DNA from: Streptomyces sp. G44
GTDB lineage: Bacteria > Actinomycetota > Actinomycetes > Streptomycetales > Streptomycetaceae
Direction: 5' to 3'
Assembly: GCF_016905445.1 (NCBI RefSeq)
Contig: NZ_JAFEXF010000041.1
Location: 1 to 44,969, forward strand
DNA: 44,969 nucleotides
Position 1 is the first letter of the stretch, and each line of letters starts with the position of its first letter. Made by a program: the position numbers and the translations under genes. The notes beneath the pieces are model-generated. The model saw nothing but the letters and a program-made list of their open reading frames with translations, ran no database searches and was not told where the DNA came from. Shown here in pieces: positions 1 through 8,579 of this stretch.

Positions 1-1095
1 CGCGCAGCCCGGCCGCGGCTCCGGTGCCGAGACCCGCGCCCGCGACGCCGAGGGTGGCCGGCACGATGAGTTGTGAGGCGGTGCTCCAGACGTCGCCGAG
101 CACGAACTCGCCCGCCCGGTCCGGTACGAGGAGCAGTGCCGCGCCCCAGAGCAGTGCGGCCACGGCCTGCGCGCCGCCCAGCAGGAGGCAGAACAGGCCG
201 AGGCGGTGCGGGGCCCGCCGCAGCACGCGGGCCGCCTCCGCGACGGTGACCAGCGACAGGCCCATCAGCACCGCGAGGAAGGGGCCGAGCAGGAGTTCGG
301 CGCCCCGGACCGCGCCGACGGCACCGATCCCGACGATCGCGCCGAGCCCGTACGCCCGCAGCTGGCTCGCGCCGCTGGTGCTGACGTTCTCGACGACGTA
401 CCGGTAGCCGAGGTCGTGGTGCGCGCGCAGCCACGCGCGCGCACCGGCCGGGCGGGGCCGGATGCCGGACTGGAGGCAGCCGTAGCACGCGGCCACGGCG
501 GCGGACGCGCCCCAGGCGAGCACGAAGGCGGCCACGGTGTCCACATGGGCGGCGATCACCATGGCGGGGACGAGTGCCGCGCCCCACACGAGGTCGTTGA
601 CGAAGGCCTTGCGGCCGTTGCCGGCGGCGAAGAACGAGTACCGCCAGGCGTCCTGGAGCAGCAGCCCCGGCAGTACGGCGCCGAGCGCGGCGAACGCGGG
701 CCCCACGGAGCCGCCGAGGGCGAGCCCGGCCGCCAGGCAGGCCGCGCCGATGGCGGCTCCGGCGCCGAGCGCGGCACCCGATGACCGGGCCACCGCCCCG
801 CGCCAGGACGCGTCCGGCACGCCGCTGAAGCGCACCATGAGCGGGTCGGTGGCCAGGCCGCGGGAGATGCTGAGCACCACGCCGTAGGTCACCCAGGCCA
901 GGCTGAACACGCCGAACGCGGCAAGGCCGAGCGAGCGTGCGACGTAGATGCCCACCGCGAAGTTGGTCATGCTGGAGGCCGCCTGGTCGGCGAGGCCCCA
1001 GGACAGCCTGCCCAGCATGGCCCGCTTGGCGGTGGGCCGCGCCGCCTTCTCCCGCGTCACCTTCTCCCCCGCCGCCTTCTCCCGCCCCGCGCTCA
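1..1095 (-). CDS. Polysaccharide flippase (Wzx/MATE-like), 3' end cut by window edge
   Basis: The frame is open from an ATG at 1095 to base 1, giving 365 residues without a stop, so the C-terminus lies outside the window. After a charged, Lys/Arg-rich N-terminus the protein reads LSWGLADQAASSMTNFAVGI and then a series of hydrophobic segments rich in Ala, Gly, Leu and Val, typical of multi-pass Wzx or MATE-like transporters. By family such proteins flip undecaprenyl-linked repeat units across the membrane. It is the last visible gene of the operon, six bases after the DUF4910 gene, with an AAGG-type ribosome site. The flippase role is inferred from topology and context; a less specific polysaccharide-biosynthesis membrane protein is the alternative. 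Confidence 0.75.
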
Positions 1096-1101
1096 TCGGT
1101 G

Positions 1102-2382
1102 TCACGCCTTGACGAGTCCGGCGTCGCGCAGCGCGTCGGCCGCGGCGGCGACGGTGTCGAACGGCAGCCCGGCCCGCTCGGCGACGTCCAGCAGACCGTG
1201 CTCGCCGTCGGAGAGGCTGAGCACCCAGAGCATGGCCATCTGGGCCTGCTTGGCGTCGCTGCGCCCGCCGAGCGAGTCGTACAGCCCGCGCCTGCCGAGC
1301 TGGGGTTCGCCGTAGGGGCTGAGGTTGAGGTACCGGCGGTTGCGGTCGAGGACGGCGAACGCCTCGCGGCAGACGGCGAGGGTGTCCGCCATCGCCTCCG
1401 GGGAGACGAAGCCGAGGTTGTCCGCCGACGTGTGGTACTCGGGGTATTCGGCGTACGGCGTACGGCTGAGCGAGCCCACGCCGAGGTCGAATCCGGGCGA
1501 GCAGTACTGCCGTTCGTCGTAGCCGTACGGGGTGAACTCCCGTACCTCATGCGGCCGTCCGGAGACGGTCAGCACGTGCCGCAGCACGCGGTCGATCTCC
1601 GCGTCGCCGCGCCTGCTCCGCTTGTACGTCAGCTGGCCCGAGTCCCCCGCGCAGGCCAGGACGAGGCCGTGCTTGACCTGTGCCACCCGCTCCTTGTTGC
1701 GGGCCAGCCAGGTGATCGCGCCGATGGTGCCGGGCGCGAAGACGAACCGGTACGTGTAGTACGGCGTCTGCTCCGCCAGCGCCCGCGCCAGGTAGGCCGC
1801 CACCGCGATGCCCGCCAGGTTGTCGTTGGCCAGCGACGGGTGGCAGACGTGGCAGGAGACGATCACCTCGTCGGGGACCTGTCCGGGGACGACATGTTCG
1901 GCGTAGGTGAGGTGGCCGTCGGCGAGGGTGGAGTCGATGCGTACCTCGTACTGGCCGTCCGGCAGCGCGTCCAAGGTTTCCTGGGCCAGGCAGAAACCCC
2001 AGTCCGGCTGGTAGTAGCTGGTGCGGTACGGCACCCAGGCGGGGTGGTCCGGCAGCGTGTGCAGGTGTGCCCGCAGTTCGGACAGGGGCATGGTCCTGGA
2101 CACCGGCACGCTGTAGCCGAGCACGTGCAGGCTGGACGCGGCGAGGTCGACGACCCGCTTCCCGGCGGCGTCGGCGATGTAGGCGTCCCGGATGTTCCAC
2201 TCCTGGGGCACCGTCCAGTCGAGCACCTGCGTCCCGGTCGGCACCTCGTGCAGCTGGAGCGGGAGGTACTCGTCGACGATCTTCAGGGTGGCGCGCACCC
2301 CGTCGCCGGTGATGCTCCGGCACAGCGGGTACAACCGCTCCACCAGCGCGTACATCTCCTCGCCGCAGCCGGCCCCGGTCAC
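1102..2382 (-). CDS. DUF4910-type aminopeptidase-like protein (M28-like fold)
   Basis: This is a soluble protein of about 426 residues. The stretch LYPLCRSITGDG near the N-terminus and HVCHPSLAND about 170 residues further on are hallmarks of the DUF4910 family. Its members have a zinc-peptidase-like fold; the His and Asp of the latter motif would be metal ligands. Members are frequent in polysaccharide and nucleotide-sugar clusters, but no reaction is established that I know of. The GTG at 2382 was chosen because it makes a four-base GTGA overlap with the preceding SDR gene, as at neighbouring junctions; GTG at 2391 and ATG at 2355 are alternatives. It sits last in the five-gene CDP-sugar cassette, so I infer a small-molecule or sugar-modifying role rather than proteolysis. 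Confidence 0.8.
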   Translation of the reverse strand: MTGAGCGEEMYALVERLYPLCRSITGDGVRATLKIVDEYLPLQLHEVPTGTQVLDWTVPQEWNIRDAYIADAAGKRVVDLAASSLHVLGYSVPVSRTMPLSELRAHLHTLPDHPAWVPYRTSYYQPDWGFCLAQETLDALPDGQYEVRIDSTLADGHLTYAEHVVPGQVPDEVIVSCHVCHPSLANDNLAGIAVAAYLARALAEQTPYYTYRFVFAPGTIGAITWLARNKERVAQVKHGLVLACAGDSGQLTYKRSRRGDAEIDRVLRHVLTVSGRPHEVREFTPYGYDERQYCSPGFDLGVGSLSRTPYAEYPEYHTSADNLGFVSPEAMADTLAVCREAFAVLDRNRRYLNLSPYGEPQLGRRGLYDSLGGRSDAKQAQMAMLWVLSLSDGEHGLLDVAERAGLPFDTVAAAADALRDAGLVKA

Positions 2383-3404
2383 CGGCGCCACCGCAGCGTG
2401 TCGTCGACGGCGCCCGCGTCGGACGCCGCGCGCAGCACCGCGAGCCGGGTGAAGCGCCGCTCGAAGTCCTCGCCGGTCAGCCCGAACTCCCGGTAGGCGT
2501 CAGCGAGTTCGATCGCCCCCTGCTTCACCGTCCACTCGCAGGCGAAGCCGGGGATCGCGGCGCGGAATCGGGAGAAGTCCACCCGGTAGGACCGCGGGTC
2601 GGCCCCGGTCTCCCCGGTGATGACCACCTTCGCGCCGGACACCGCCTCCGCGACCTGCTCGGCGATGTCGGCGACCGTGACGTTGTTGGTCTCGCCGCCG
2701 ATGTTGAACGCGCGGTCGTGCACCGCGTCGCGCGGCGCGGTCAGCGCGGCCGCGAAGGCCCGCGCGATGTCGGCGGCGTGCACCAGCGGGCGCCAGGGGG
2801 TGCCGTCGGAGAGCACCCGCACCTCGCCGGAGAGCAGCGCGTGGCCCACCAGGTTGTTCAGCACGATGTCGGCGCGCAGCCGGGGCGAGTAGCCGAAGGC
2901 GGTGGCGTTGCGCATGAACACCGGGGTGAAGTCGTCGTCGGCCAGGGCGTGCAGGTCGTCCTCCACGCGCACCTTGGACTCCGCGTAGGGCGTCACGGGG
3001 CGCAGCGGGGCGTCCTCGCCCACCAGGTCGCCGCCGCCCGCGGCGCCGTAGACCGAGCAGGTGGACGCGTACAGGAAGCGCCGCACTCCGGCGTCGCGGG
3101 CCAGCCGGGCCAGGCGTACGGAGGCGTGGTGGTTGATGTCGTAGGTGAGCTCCGGTGCCAGCGAGCCCAGCGGGTCGTTGGAGAGCGCGGCCAGGTGGAT
3201 CACGGCGTCCACCCCGGCCACGTGGTCGGCGGTGACGTCGCGCAGGTCCACCCGGTGCCCTTGCGGGTCGGTGGGCGGCGGGCCGAGGAAGCAGTCGGCG
3301 AACAGGCCGGAGTCGAGGCCGACGACGTCGTGTCCGGCGGCCGTGAGGACCGGGGCCATCACCGTGCCCAGGTAGCCCTGATGGCCGGTCAGTAGTACGC
3401 GCAA
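2379..3404 (-). CDS. NAD-dependent epimerase/dehydratase (extended SDR) of the CDP-sugar cassette
   Basis: This 341-residue extended short-chain dehydrogenase acts on nucleotide sugars. The Rossmann motif GHQGYLG is at residues 7-13, the catalytic Ser/Thr lies in STCSVYG near residues 114-120, and the YxxxK pair is Tyr140 and Lys144 in PYAESK. It starts at an ATG three bases after the PIG-L gene and overlaps the DUF4910 gene. No separate CDP-glucose 4,6-dehydratase is seen in the window, so this enzyme may do dehydration, epimerisation or ketoreduction on the CDP-sugar made by the cytidylyltransferase at 4067. The family call is secure; the exact substrate is not. Confidence 0.85.
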   Translation of the reverse strand: MRVLLTGHQGYLGTVMAPVLTAAGHDVVGLDSGLFADCFLGPPPTDPQGHRVDLRDVTADHVAGVDAVIHLAALSNDPLGSLAPELTYDINHHASVRLARLARDAGVRRFLYASTCSVYGAAGGGDLVGEDAPLRPVTPYAESKVRVEDDLHALADDDFTPVFMRNATAFGYSPRLRADIVLNNLVGHALLSGEVRVLSDGTPWRPLVHAADIARAFAAALTAPRDAVHDRAFNIGGETNNVTVADIAEQVAEAVSGAKVVITGETGADPRSYRVDFSRFRAAIPGFACEWTVKQGAIELADAYREFGLTGEDFERRFTRLAVLRAASDAGAVDDTLRWRR

Positions 3405-3407
3405 GGT

Positions 3408-4070
3408 TCAGTCTCCCAGGTCAAGAGTGCCGAGATCGAGCGTGAGCTTGGTGACGGCGAACGCCTCGGCGTAGCGCGCGTGGCATTCGATGCCGCGGAT
3501 CCGCGCGAGGCCGAGGAAGGCCTCCCGGTCGTACCAGGGCCGGTGCCGCTGTGACGGGTAGTGCTCCTGGAGCAGGCGCACCTTGTGTTCGGCGGTCTTC
3601 GGCGACAGCGGCTGGTAGGCCGCCGGGCGGCCGAGGTCGCCGTCCCATTTGACGATCTCGTAGCCGAGCACGAGGTGGTCGCGGAACGCGGTGGGGATGA
3701 GCCGCGCCAGGCCTCGGTGGTCCTGGTGCGCGTCGTCGGTGCGCGGGGCCAGGATCAGGTCGGGGTCGGTCTGCCCGCGCAGCTCCTCGACCGCGGCCTT
3801 GGCCTCGTCCCAGTGCGTCGGCATGCGGCCGTCCGGCAGTTTGAGCACGGTCAGCCGCAGGTCGGCGCCCGGGCAGAACACGGTGAGGGCGGCCTGTTCC
3901 TCCTGCTCCCGCGCGCTGCCGCCGCCGGAGAGCACCAGGGCGTCGATGCGGATGCCGGGGTGCGCGGCGCACAGCGTCAGCAGTGTGCCGCCGGCGCCGA
4001 TCGCGATGTCGTCGCAGTGCGCGCCCACCGCGGCGATCCGGTCCAGGCGCCCGGCCCCGAGCCCGATCAC
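3408..4070 (-). CDS. PIG-L family (LmbE-like) N-deacetylase
   Basis: This is a 220-residue protein. The family zinc motif appears as AHCDD at residues 17-21 (usual form PHPDD, so the Pro is replaced by Cys), and the second site as HQDHRG. PIG-L enzymes remove acetyl groups from GlcNAc-containing substrates or other N-acyl sugars. The start is a GTG at 4070 that overlaps the TGA of the cytidylyltransferase gene as GTGA, so translation is probably coupled. The frame stays open far upstream, but that extension runs through the cytidylyltransferase gene in another frame and is not real. It belongs to a cassette that also has a C-methyltransferase and an SDR; an N-acylated sugar intermediate is inferred. 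Confidence 0.88.
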   Translation of the reverse strand: MIGLGAGRLDRIAAVGAHCDDIAIGAGGTLLTLCAAHPGIRIDALVLSGGGSAREQEEQAALTVFCPGADLRLTVLKLPDGRMPTHWDEAKAAVEELRGQTDPDLILAPRTDDAHQDHRGLARLIPTAFRDHLVLGYEIVKWDGDLGRPAAYQPLSPKTAEHKVRLLQEHYPSQRHRPWYDREAFLGLARIRGIECHARYAEAFAVTKLTLDLGTLDLGD

Positions 4071-4861
4071 GCGCTCACCCCCGCGCCGTCCCGCTCCCAT
4101 ACGGCCCAGGGGCGGTCGCCCCGGGCGTAGGCGGCGTCGAGCGCGGCGCGCTCCTTCACGGTGTCGGTCGGCTTCCAGAAGCCGCGGTGCCGGTGTGCCA
4201 CCAGGCGGCCCTGCTTGGCCAGTCGGGCGCATCCGTCGGCGACCAGGTCGCCGTTCTCCGGTATGTGGTCGAAGACCTCCTGGCGGAGCACGAAGTAGCC
4301 GCCGTTCTCCCACAGGGGCAGGTCGCTCACCGCGGTGATGCCGCCCACCAGCCCGTCCTCGCCGAGCTCCACGCAGTGGAAGGAGGACTGCGGCGGCACG
4401 ACCATCATCGACGCGCCGGCGTCGCGCCGGGCGAACCGGTCGATCATCTCCGGCAGCGGGGCGTCGGTGAGGACGTCGGCGTAGTTGGCGAGGAACATCT
4501 CGTCGCCGTCCAGGTGGTGCCGCACCCGGCGCAGCCGCTCGCCGATCGGTGACTCGATGCCGGTCTGGGCGAACGTGATCGTCCAGTCCGAGATGTCGGT
4601 GGACAGCAGCTCGGTGCGCCCGCCCCGCAGCACGAAGTCGTTGGAGGTCGTCTCCTCGTAGGTGAGGAAGAAGTCCTTGATGTGGTGGGCGCCGTAGCCG
4701 AGGCACAGGATGAACTCCGTGTGCCCGAAGTGCGCGTAGTAGCGCATGACGTGCCAGATCAGCGGCCGCGGGCCGACCATCGCCATCGGCTTGGGCACGT
4801 CGTCGCCGGCGCCGTTGCGCATCCGCATCCCGTAACCGCCGCAGAACAGTACGACCTTCAT
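4067..4861 (-). CDS. Glucose-1-phosphate cytidylyltransferase-like nucleotidyltransferase
   Basis: This 264-residue protein has the fold and length of RfbF/DdhA cytidylyltransferases, which make CDP-glucose from CTP and glucose 1-phosphate. Recognisable stretches are PKPMAMVGPRPLIWHVM near the N-terminus, FILCLGYGAHHIKDFF, WENGGYFVL in the middle and HRGFWKPTDT near the C-terminus. Two motifs differ from the textbook family: the nucleotide loop reads GGYGMRMR rather than GGxGTR, and the metal-site region reads FLANYADVLTD rather than the usual YGDG form. It may therefore be a subfamily with altered sugar or base preference. The ATG at 4861 overlaps the methyltransferase stop as ATGA. Confidence 0.85.
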   Translation of the reverse strand: MKVVLFCGGYGMRMRNGAGDDVPKPMAMVGPRPLIWHVMRYYAHFGHTEFILCLGYGAHHIKDFFLTYEETTSNDFVLRGGRTELLSTDISDWTITFAQTGIESPIGERLRRVRHHLDGDEMFLANYADVLTDAPLPEMIDRFARRDAGASMMVVPPQSSFHCVELGEDGLVGGITAVSDLPLWENGGYFVLRQEVFDHIPENGDLVADGCARLAKQGRLVAHRHRGFWKPTDTVKERAALDAAYARGDRPWAVWERDGAGVSA

Positions 4862-6093
4862 CGCTCGACCTCGACAATGCTCAGTTCCGGGATGGGGAAG
4901 ACAAGGCGGCCGCCCCACTCGTGCACGTAGGACAGCTGCTCCGCGAGCTCGGCCCGCAGGTTCCACGGCAGGACGAGGACGTAGTCCGGCCGGTCGGCGG
5001 CTATCCGCTCGGGCGGCAGGATCGGGATGCGGGTGCCCGGGGTGTACCTGCCGTGTTTGTAGGGGTTGCGGTCGACGGTGTACGGCAGCAGGTCGGGCCG
5101 GATGCCGCAGTGGTTGAGCAGGGTGTTGCCCTTGCCCGGGGCGCCGTATCCGACGACGGTCTCGCCGCGCTCGGCGGCCTCGACGAGGAACTTGAGGAGG
5201 TCCCGGCGCACCTTGGCCACGCGGGCGGAGAACTCGGTGTACCCGGACAGCTCCTGGAGCCCGGCGGCCTTCTCCCGGTCCAGTACGTCGGCCACCTGGC
5301 GGCCGGGCTCGCCCGCCACCTCGGCGGGGCGGGCCCACAGCCGGATGGAGCCGCCGTGCGTGGGCAGCAACTCGACGTCCACGAGGGCGAGTCCGCCGCT
5401 CTCCAGTGCCCGGATCGCGGAGGCGACCGTGTAGTACTGGAAGTGCTCGTGGTAGATGGTGTCGTACTGGTTCTCCTCGATCAGGGTCAGCAGGTGCTGC
5501 ACCTCGATGGAGACCCAGCCGTCGTCAGCGACCAGCGAGCGCAGGCCCCGGGTGAACCCGACCACGTCGGGAATGTGCGCGTACACGTTGTTGGCCACGA
5601 CCAGGTCCGCCGGGCCGTGCTCGGCGCGGACGGCCGAGCCGGTGACCGGGTCCAGGAACTCCGTGAGCGTGGGCACCCCCGCGTCCCGTGCCGCCGCGCC
5701 GACGTTCACCGAGGGTTCGATGCCCAGGCAGCGGATGCCCCGGTCCACCACGTGCCTCAGCAGATACCCGTCGTTGCTCGCCACCTCGACCACGAACGCG
5801 TCGGGGCCGAGCGGAAGCCGCCGCGCGGCGTCGGCGACGAACGTGCGCGCGTGCTCCACCCAGGAGGTCGAGAAGGAGGAGAAGTACGCGTACTCGCTGA
5901 ACGTCTCCTCCGGCGTGATCAGCGGCGGGATCTGCGCGAGCCAGCAGTCGGTGCAGACCCGCAGGTGCAGCGGGTACGCGGGCTCCGGCTGATCCAGTTG
6001 GTCCGCGGCGAGAAAGCTCTCGCACGGCGGCGTCGCCCCGAGATCGACGACGCTCGCCAGCGCCGCCGAGCCGCAGAGTCGGCATCGTGTCAT
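4858..6093 (-). CDS. NDP-hexose C-methyltransferase (TylC3-like)
   Basis: This 411-residue SAM-dependent methyltransferase has the three-part layout of deoxysugar C-methyltransferases. An N-terminal zinc module has Cys4, Cys7, Cys47 and Cys50. The SAM-binding core follows with VVEVASNDGYLL. The family Glu-His pair lies in YHEHFQYYT, and a C-terminal second Rossmann-like domain contains GYGAPGKGNTLLN. TylC3-type enzymes methylate C3 of a 4-keto NDP-sugar. Here the only nucleotidyltransferase nearby is of the CDP type, so the substrate may be a CDP-4-keto sugar, giving a branched sugar. The ATG at 6093 overlaps the preceding glycosyltransferase stop as ATGA. Confidence 0.9.
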   Translation of the reverse strand: MTRCRLCGSAALASVVDLGATPPCESFLAADQLDQPEPAYPLHLRVCTDCWLAQIPPLITPEETFSEYAYFSSFSTSWVEHARTFVADAARRLPLGPDAFVVEVASNDGYLLRHVVDRGIRCLGIEPSVNVGAAARDAGVPTLTEFLDPVTGSAVRAEHGPADLVVANNVYAHIPDVVGFTRGLRSLVADDGWVSIEVQHLLTLIEENQYDTIYHEHFQYYTVASAIRALESGGLALVDVELLPTHGGSIRLWARPAEVAGEPGRQVADVLDREKAAGLQELSGYTEFSARVAKVRRDLLKFLVEAAERGETVVGYGAPGKGNTLLNHCGIRPDLLPYTVDRNPYKHGRYTPGTRIPILPPERIAADRPDYVLVLPWNLRAELAEQLSYVHEWGGRLVFPIPELSIVEVER

Positions 6094-7325
6094 TTGCTGC
6101 CCCCCATGGATTGCGTCCCCCTCGATTCCGTCCGCCCCGCGAGCGCGGTGCGGTACTCCTCCACCAGGCGCTCCAGCCCGACGGCCGGGCTGAAGTCCTG
6201 CTCGTAGCGGCGCCGGGCCGCCCGCCCCATCTCCCGGTTGCGGGCCGGTTCGGCCGTGACGCGGCGCAGGCATGCCGCGAGCGAGGCCTGCTCGCCCGGG
6301 CGGTGCAGCAGCCCGGCCACCCCGTCCTCGACGAGTTCGACGAAGGCGCCGTGACCGGCGGCGACGGCCGGGACCCCGGCCGCCATCGCCTCCACGACCA
6401 CCAGGCCGAACGCCTCCAGCCATGTCGAGGGAGCCACCACGGCGACCGACCGCGCGATGGCCTCGCGGCACCGCGCCGTGTCGTACAGACCGGCGTAGCG
6501 CACGTCGTCCCGGCCCGCCGCCCAGGCGGTCACCTCACGCTCCAGCGGCCCGGCGCCCGCGATCACCAGCGGTACGCCCACCCCGCCGCCGGCGGCGATC
6601 TCGTCCCACGCGGCCATGAGCAGCCGTACGCCCTTGGTCTCGGCGAGGCGGCCGAGGTAGAGCAGATGCTCCCCGGCGCCCGACCGGCGCACCTGCGGGT
6701 CGGGCACGAAGTTGTGCTTCACCGCGAGGCGTTCGGCCGGCATGCCCGCCCGTACCAGCACGTCGCGCTGGGCCGCGGAGATGCACAGGAACCGCTCCAC
6801 GCCGGTCCACCAGCGCCGCCGGTTGACCGACATGCTGACCGCGAGCGGCACCGTGGCGAGGCGGGAGCCGCGGTAGCAGCCGTGCCGGACGGCGGGCAGC
6901 GGCACCGGGGGCCCGACGCACTCGGCGCACGGCCGGCCGTCCCGCTGGAGCGTGCCGGGCGGGCAGATCTGGGTGTAGTTGTGCAGTGTGGCGACGGCGG
7001 GTACACCCGCGTCGGCGCAGGCGGCGAGGACGGCGGGCGACAGGAGCGGGAAGACGTTGTGGACGTGCACCACGTCCGGGCGTTCGGTGCGGAGCCGGGC
7101 GGCGAGCTCCGTGCGCACCGCGGGATTCCACGGCACGAGGAGCGGCACGGCGGCCTTGGCGAGGAGGGACCGGGCGGCGATGTCGTCGCTGCGCCGCTCG
7201 AACACCTCGACCCGGTGGCCTGCCGCGCGCAGCAGCTCCACCTCTTGGTCGACGACCTTGTTCTCGCCGCTCGGCTGCGCCGAGGCGTAGCGGTTGTGCA
7301 CCACCAGTACGTGCATGCCGTGCAT
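6090..7325 (-). CDS. Glycosyltransferase family 4
   Basis: This 411-residue GT-B fold enzyme has the usual GT4 landmarks. An N-terminal acceptor domain reads VLVVHNRY, VVHVHNVFPLLSP and TLHNYTQICPPG. The C-terminal donor domain has LLYLGRLAETKG, VIAGAGPLE and the E-x7-E element in PSTWLEAFGLVVVEAMAAG. It should transfer a sugar from a nucleotide donor to the lipid-linked repeat unit on the cytoplasmic side. It follows the polymerase gene by two bases. Two ATGs (7325 and 7316) are possible starts; the first is used. Donor and acceptor cannot be read from the sequence. Confidence 0.92.
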   Translation of the reverse strand: MHGMHVLVVHNRYASAQPSGENKVVDQEVELLRAAGHRVEVFERRSDDIAARSLLAKAAVPLLVPWNPAVRTELAARLRTERPDVVHVHNVFPLLSPAVLAACADAGVPAVATLHNYTQICPPGTLQRDGRPCAECVGPPVPLPAVRHGCYRGSRLATVPLAVSMSVNRRRWWTGVERFLCISAAQRDVLVRAGMPAERLAVKHNFVPDPQVRRSGAGEHLLYLGRLAETKGVRLLMAAWDEIAAGGGVGVPLVIAGAGPLEREVTAWAAGRDDVRYAGLYDTARCREAIARSVAVVAPSTWLEAFGLVVVEAMAAGVPAVAAGHGAFVELVEDGVAGLLHRPGEQASLAACLRRVTAEPARNREMGRAARRRYEQDFSPAVGLERLVEEYRTALAGRTESRGTQSMGGSK

Positions 7326-7327
7326 GC

Positions 7328-8578
7328 TCAGGTCATCTCCGATCTCCGGGCCCCGCGCGGGACACGTCGGCGAGGGGCTTCGGGCGCCGGAAGGGGCGTG
7401 GCCGCGGCGGGCGGCGCCAGCAGCGAGGCCGCGACGGCCAGGTGCAGCAGGTAGGGCGAGGCGTCACCGAGTCCGGCCTCGGTGTACGAGGCGATGGCGC
7501 AGTAGCTGATCAGGAAGATCGCGCAGGCTCTCCGCGGTGACGGAGGGCGCAGCAGCGCGACGCCGGCGAGGACGACGAGGGCCGCCGCCACGACGGCGGT
7601 GCCGGTCAGGCCCTGCTCGTGGTAGACGGCAAGCCAGCTGTTGTCGATCGGCAGCCCGCCGAACGACTTGTCGCCCAGGCCCATGCCGAACCACTTCTCC
7701 GAGACCGTCCGGGGTGCCGCCAGCAGGGCGTCCCAGACCTTCTCCCGGCCGGTGAGGCTGGTGAAGTGCTCCTGGTTCTGTCCGCGCAGGAACCACGCCC
7801 GCACCGCGGAGGCGAACCCGACCGCGGCCACCGCGGCGCACAGCACCGCCCAGGCGAAGAAGCGGCGGGCGGCGGCACTGGTCGGCACGAGCGAGCCGAT
7901 CGCCAGGCCGAGGCCGATGAGCAGGCCGAGCGTGGCCGTGCGGGTATGGGTCAGGGCGAGCAGGACGAGCGAGGGCACGACGATCACCGCCGCGCTCGCC
8001 CTGTCGGTCCCGCGGCTCAGGGCGAGCAGCACGGTGAGCCCGATGATCACCGCCGCGTACTGGCCGATCTGCGGCGGGGTGAGCGGCCACAGCGCGCCGA
8101 CGAGGCGTCCGCCGTACAGCTCGGGCAGGGCGGCGCCCGGTGAGACGGCGAGTCCCGCGGCCACCGAGCCGAGCACCGCGAAGTACATCCGGATGTGATG
8201 CCGGACGAACGTCATGCCGCCGTCCCACCAGCGGCTGAGCAGCCACAGCGTGCCGACGAAGAGCGCGAGGCGGGCGCAGCGGAACAGCGCGCCGAATCCG
8301 GAGTCCAGGCCCACGCTGGAGATCACGCTCGGCACGAGCAGCAGGGTGAGCAGGAAGAGGTAGGCGCTGGGACGGACGCGCAGCCGGAGGTTGACCGCGA
8401 GCGCCAGCGTGAAGGCGGCGACCAGCGCGCCCATGGTGACCATCTGGATGAGGGAGCGGGGCAGCGGGACGATGGTCTCCGCTCCGGTGGAGCCGAGCGT
8501 GTTGAGGACGAGCAGTCCCCAGACCGCCCCGACGGTTCTCGGCGTGCGGTCCGTGTCCGGTGGGGAGCCGGTGCGCAT
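7328..8578 (-). CDS. O-antigen polymerase/ligase-like membrane protein (Wzy/WaaL-like)
   Basis: This 416-residue protein is almost entirely hydrophobic, with about ten or more membrane spans. A long extracytoplasmic loop in the second half contains RGQNQEHFTSLTGREKVWDALL and later GLGDKSFGGLPIDNSWLAVYHEQG. That loop pattern (an Arg-rich loop, then NSWL with a nearby His-Glu) is typical of Wzy and WaaL proteins, which polymerise or ligate undecaprenyl-linked glycans. The ATG at 8578 was chosen because it sits one base after the beta-helix gene stop; an upstream extension of the frame has low-complexity Thr/Arg composition and overlaps that gene. A polymerase role is more likely than ligation in a Gram-positive, but this is inference. 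Confidence 0.82.
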   Translation of the reverse strand: MRTGSPPDTDRTPRTVGAVWGLLVLNTLGSTGAETIVPLPRSLIQMVTMGALVAAFTLALAVNLRLRVRPSAYLFLLTLLLVPSVISSVGLDSGFGALFRCARLALFVGTLWLLSRWWDGGMTFVRHHIRMYFAVLGSVAAGLAVSPGAALPELYGGRLVGALWPLTPPQIGQYAAVIIGLTVLLALSRGTDRASAAVIVVPSLVLLALTHTRTATLGLLIGLGLAIGSLVPTSAAARRFFAWAVLCAAVAAVGFASAVRAWFLRGQNQEHFTSLTGREKVWDALLAAPRTVSEKWFGMGLGDKSFGGLPIDNSWLAVYHEQGLTGTAVVAAALVVLAGVALLRPPSPRRACAIFLISYCAIASYTEAGLGDASPYLLHLAVAASLLAPPAAATPLPAPEAPRRRVPRGARRSEMT

Positions 8579-8579
8579 C

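Noticed and set aside
937..2496. A 519-residue ORF on the plus strand, and similar long ORFs at 8391-10112 and 9929-12229
   Set aside because: They are antisense to clear DUF4910, beta-helix and heparinase-like genes, with shadow-type composition.
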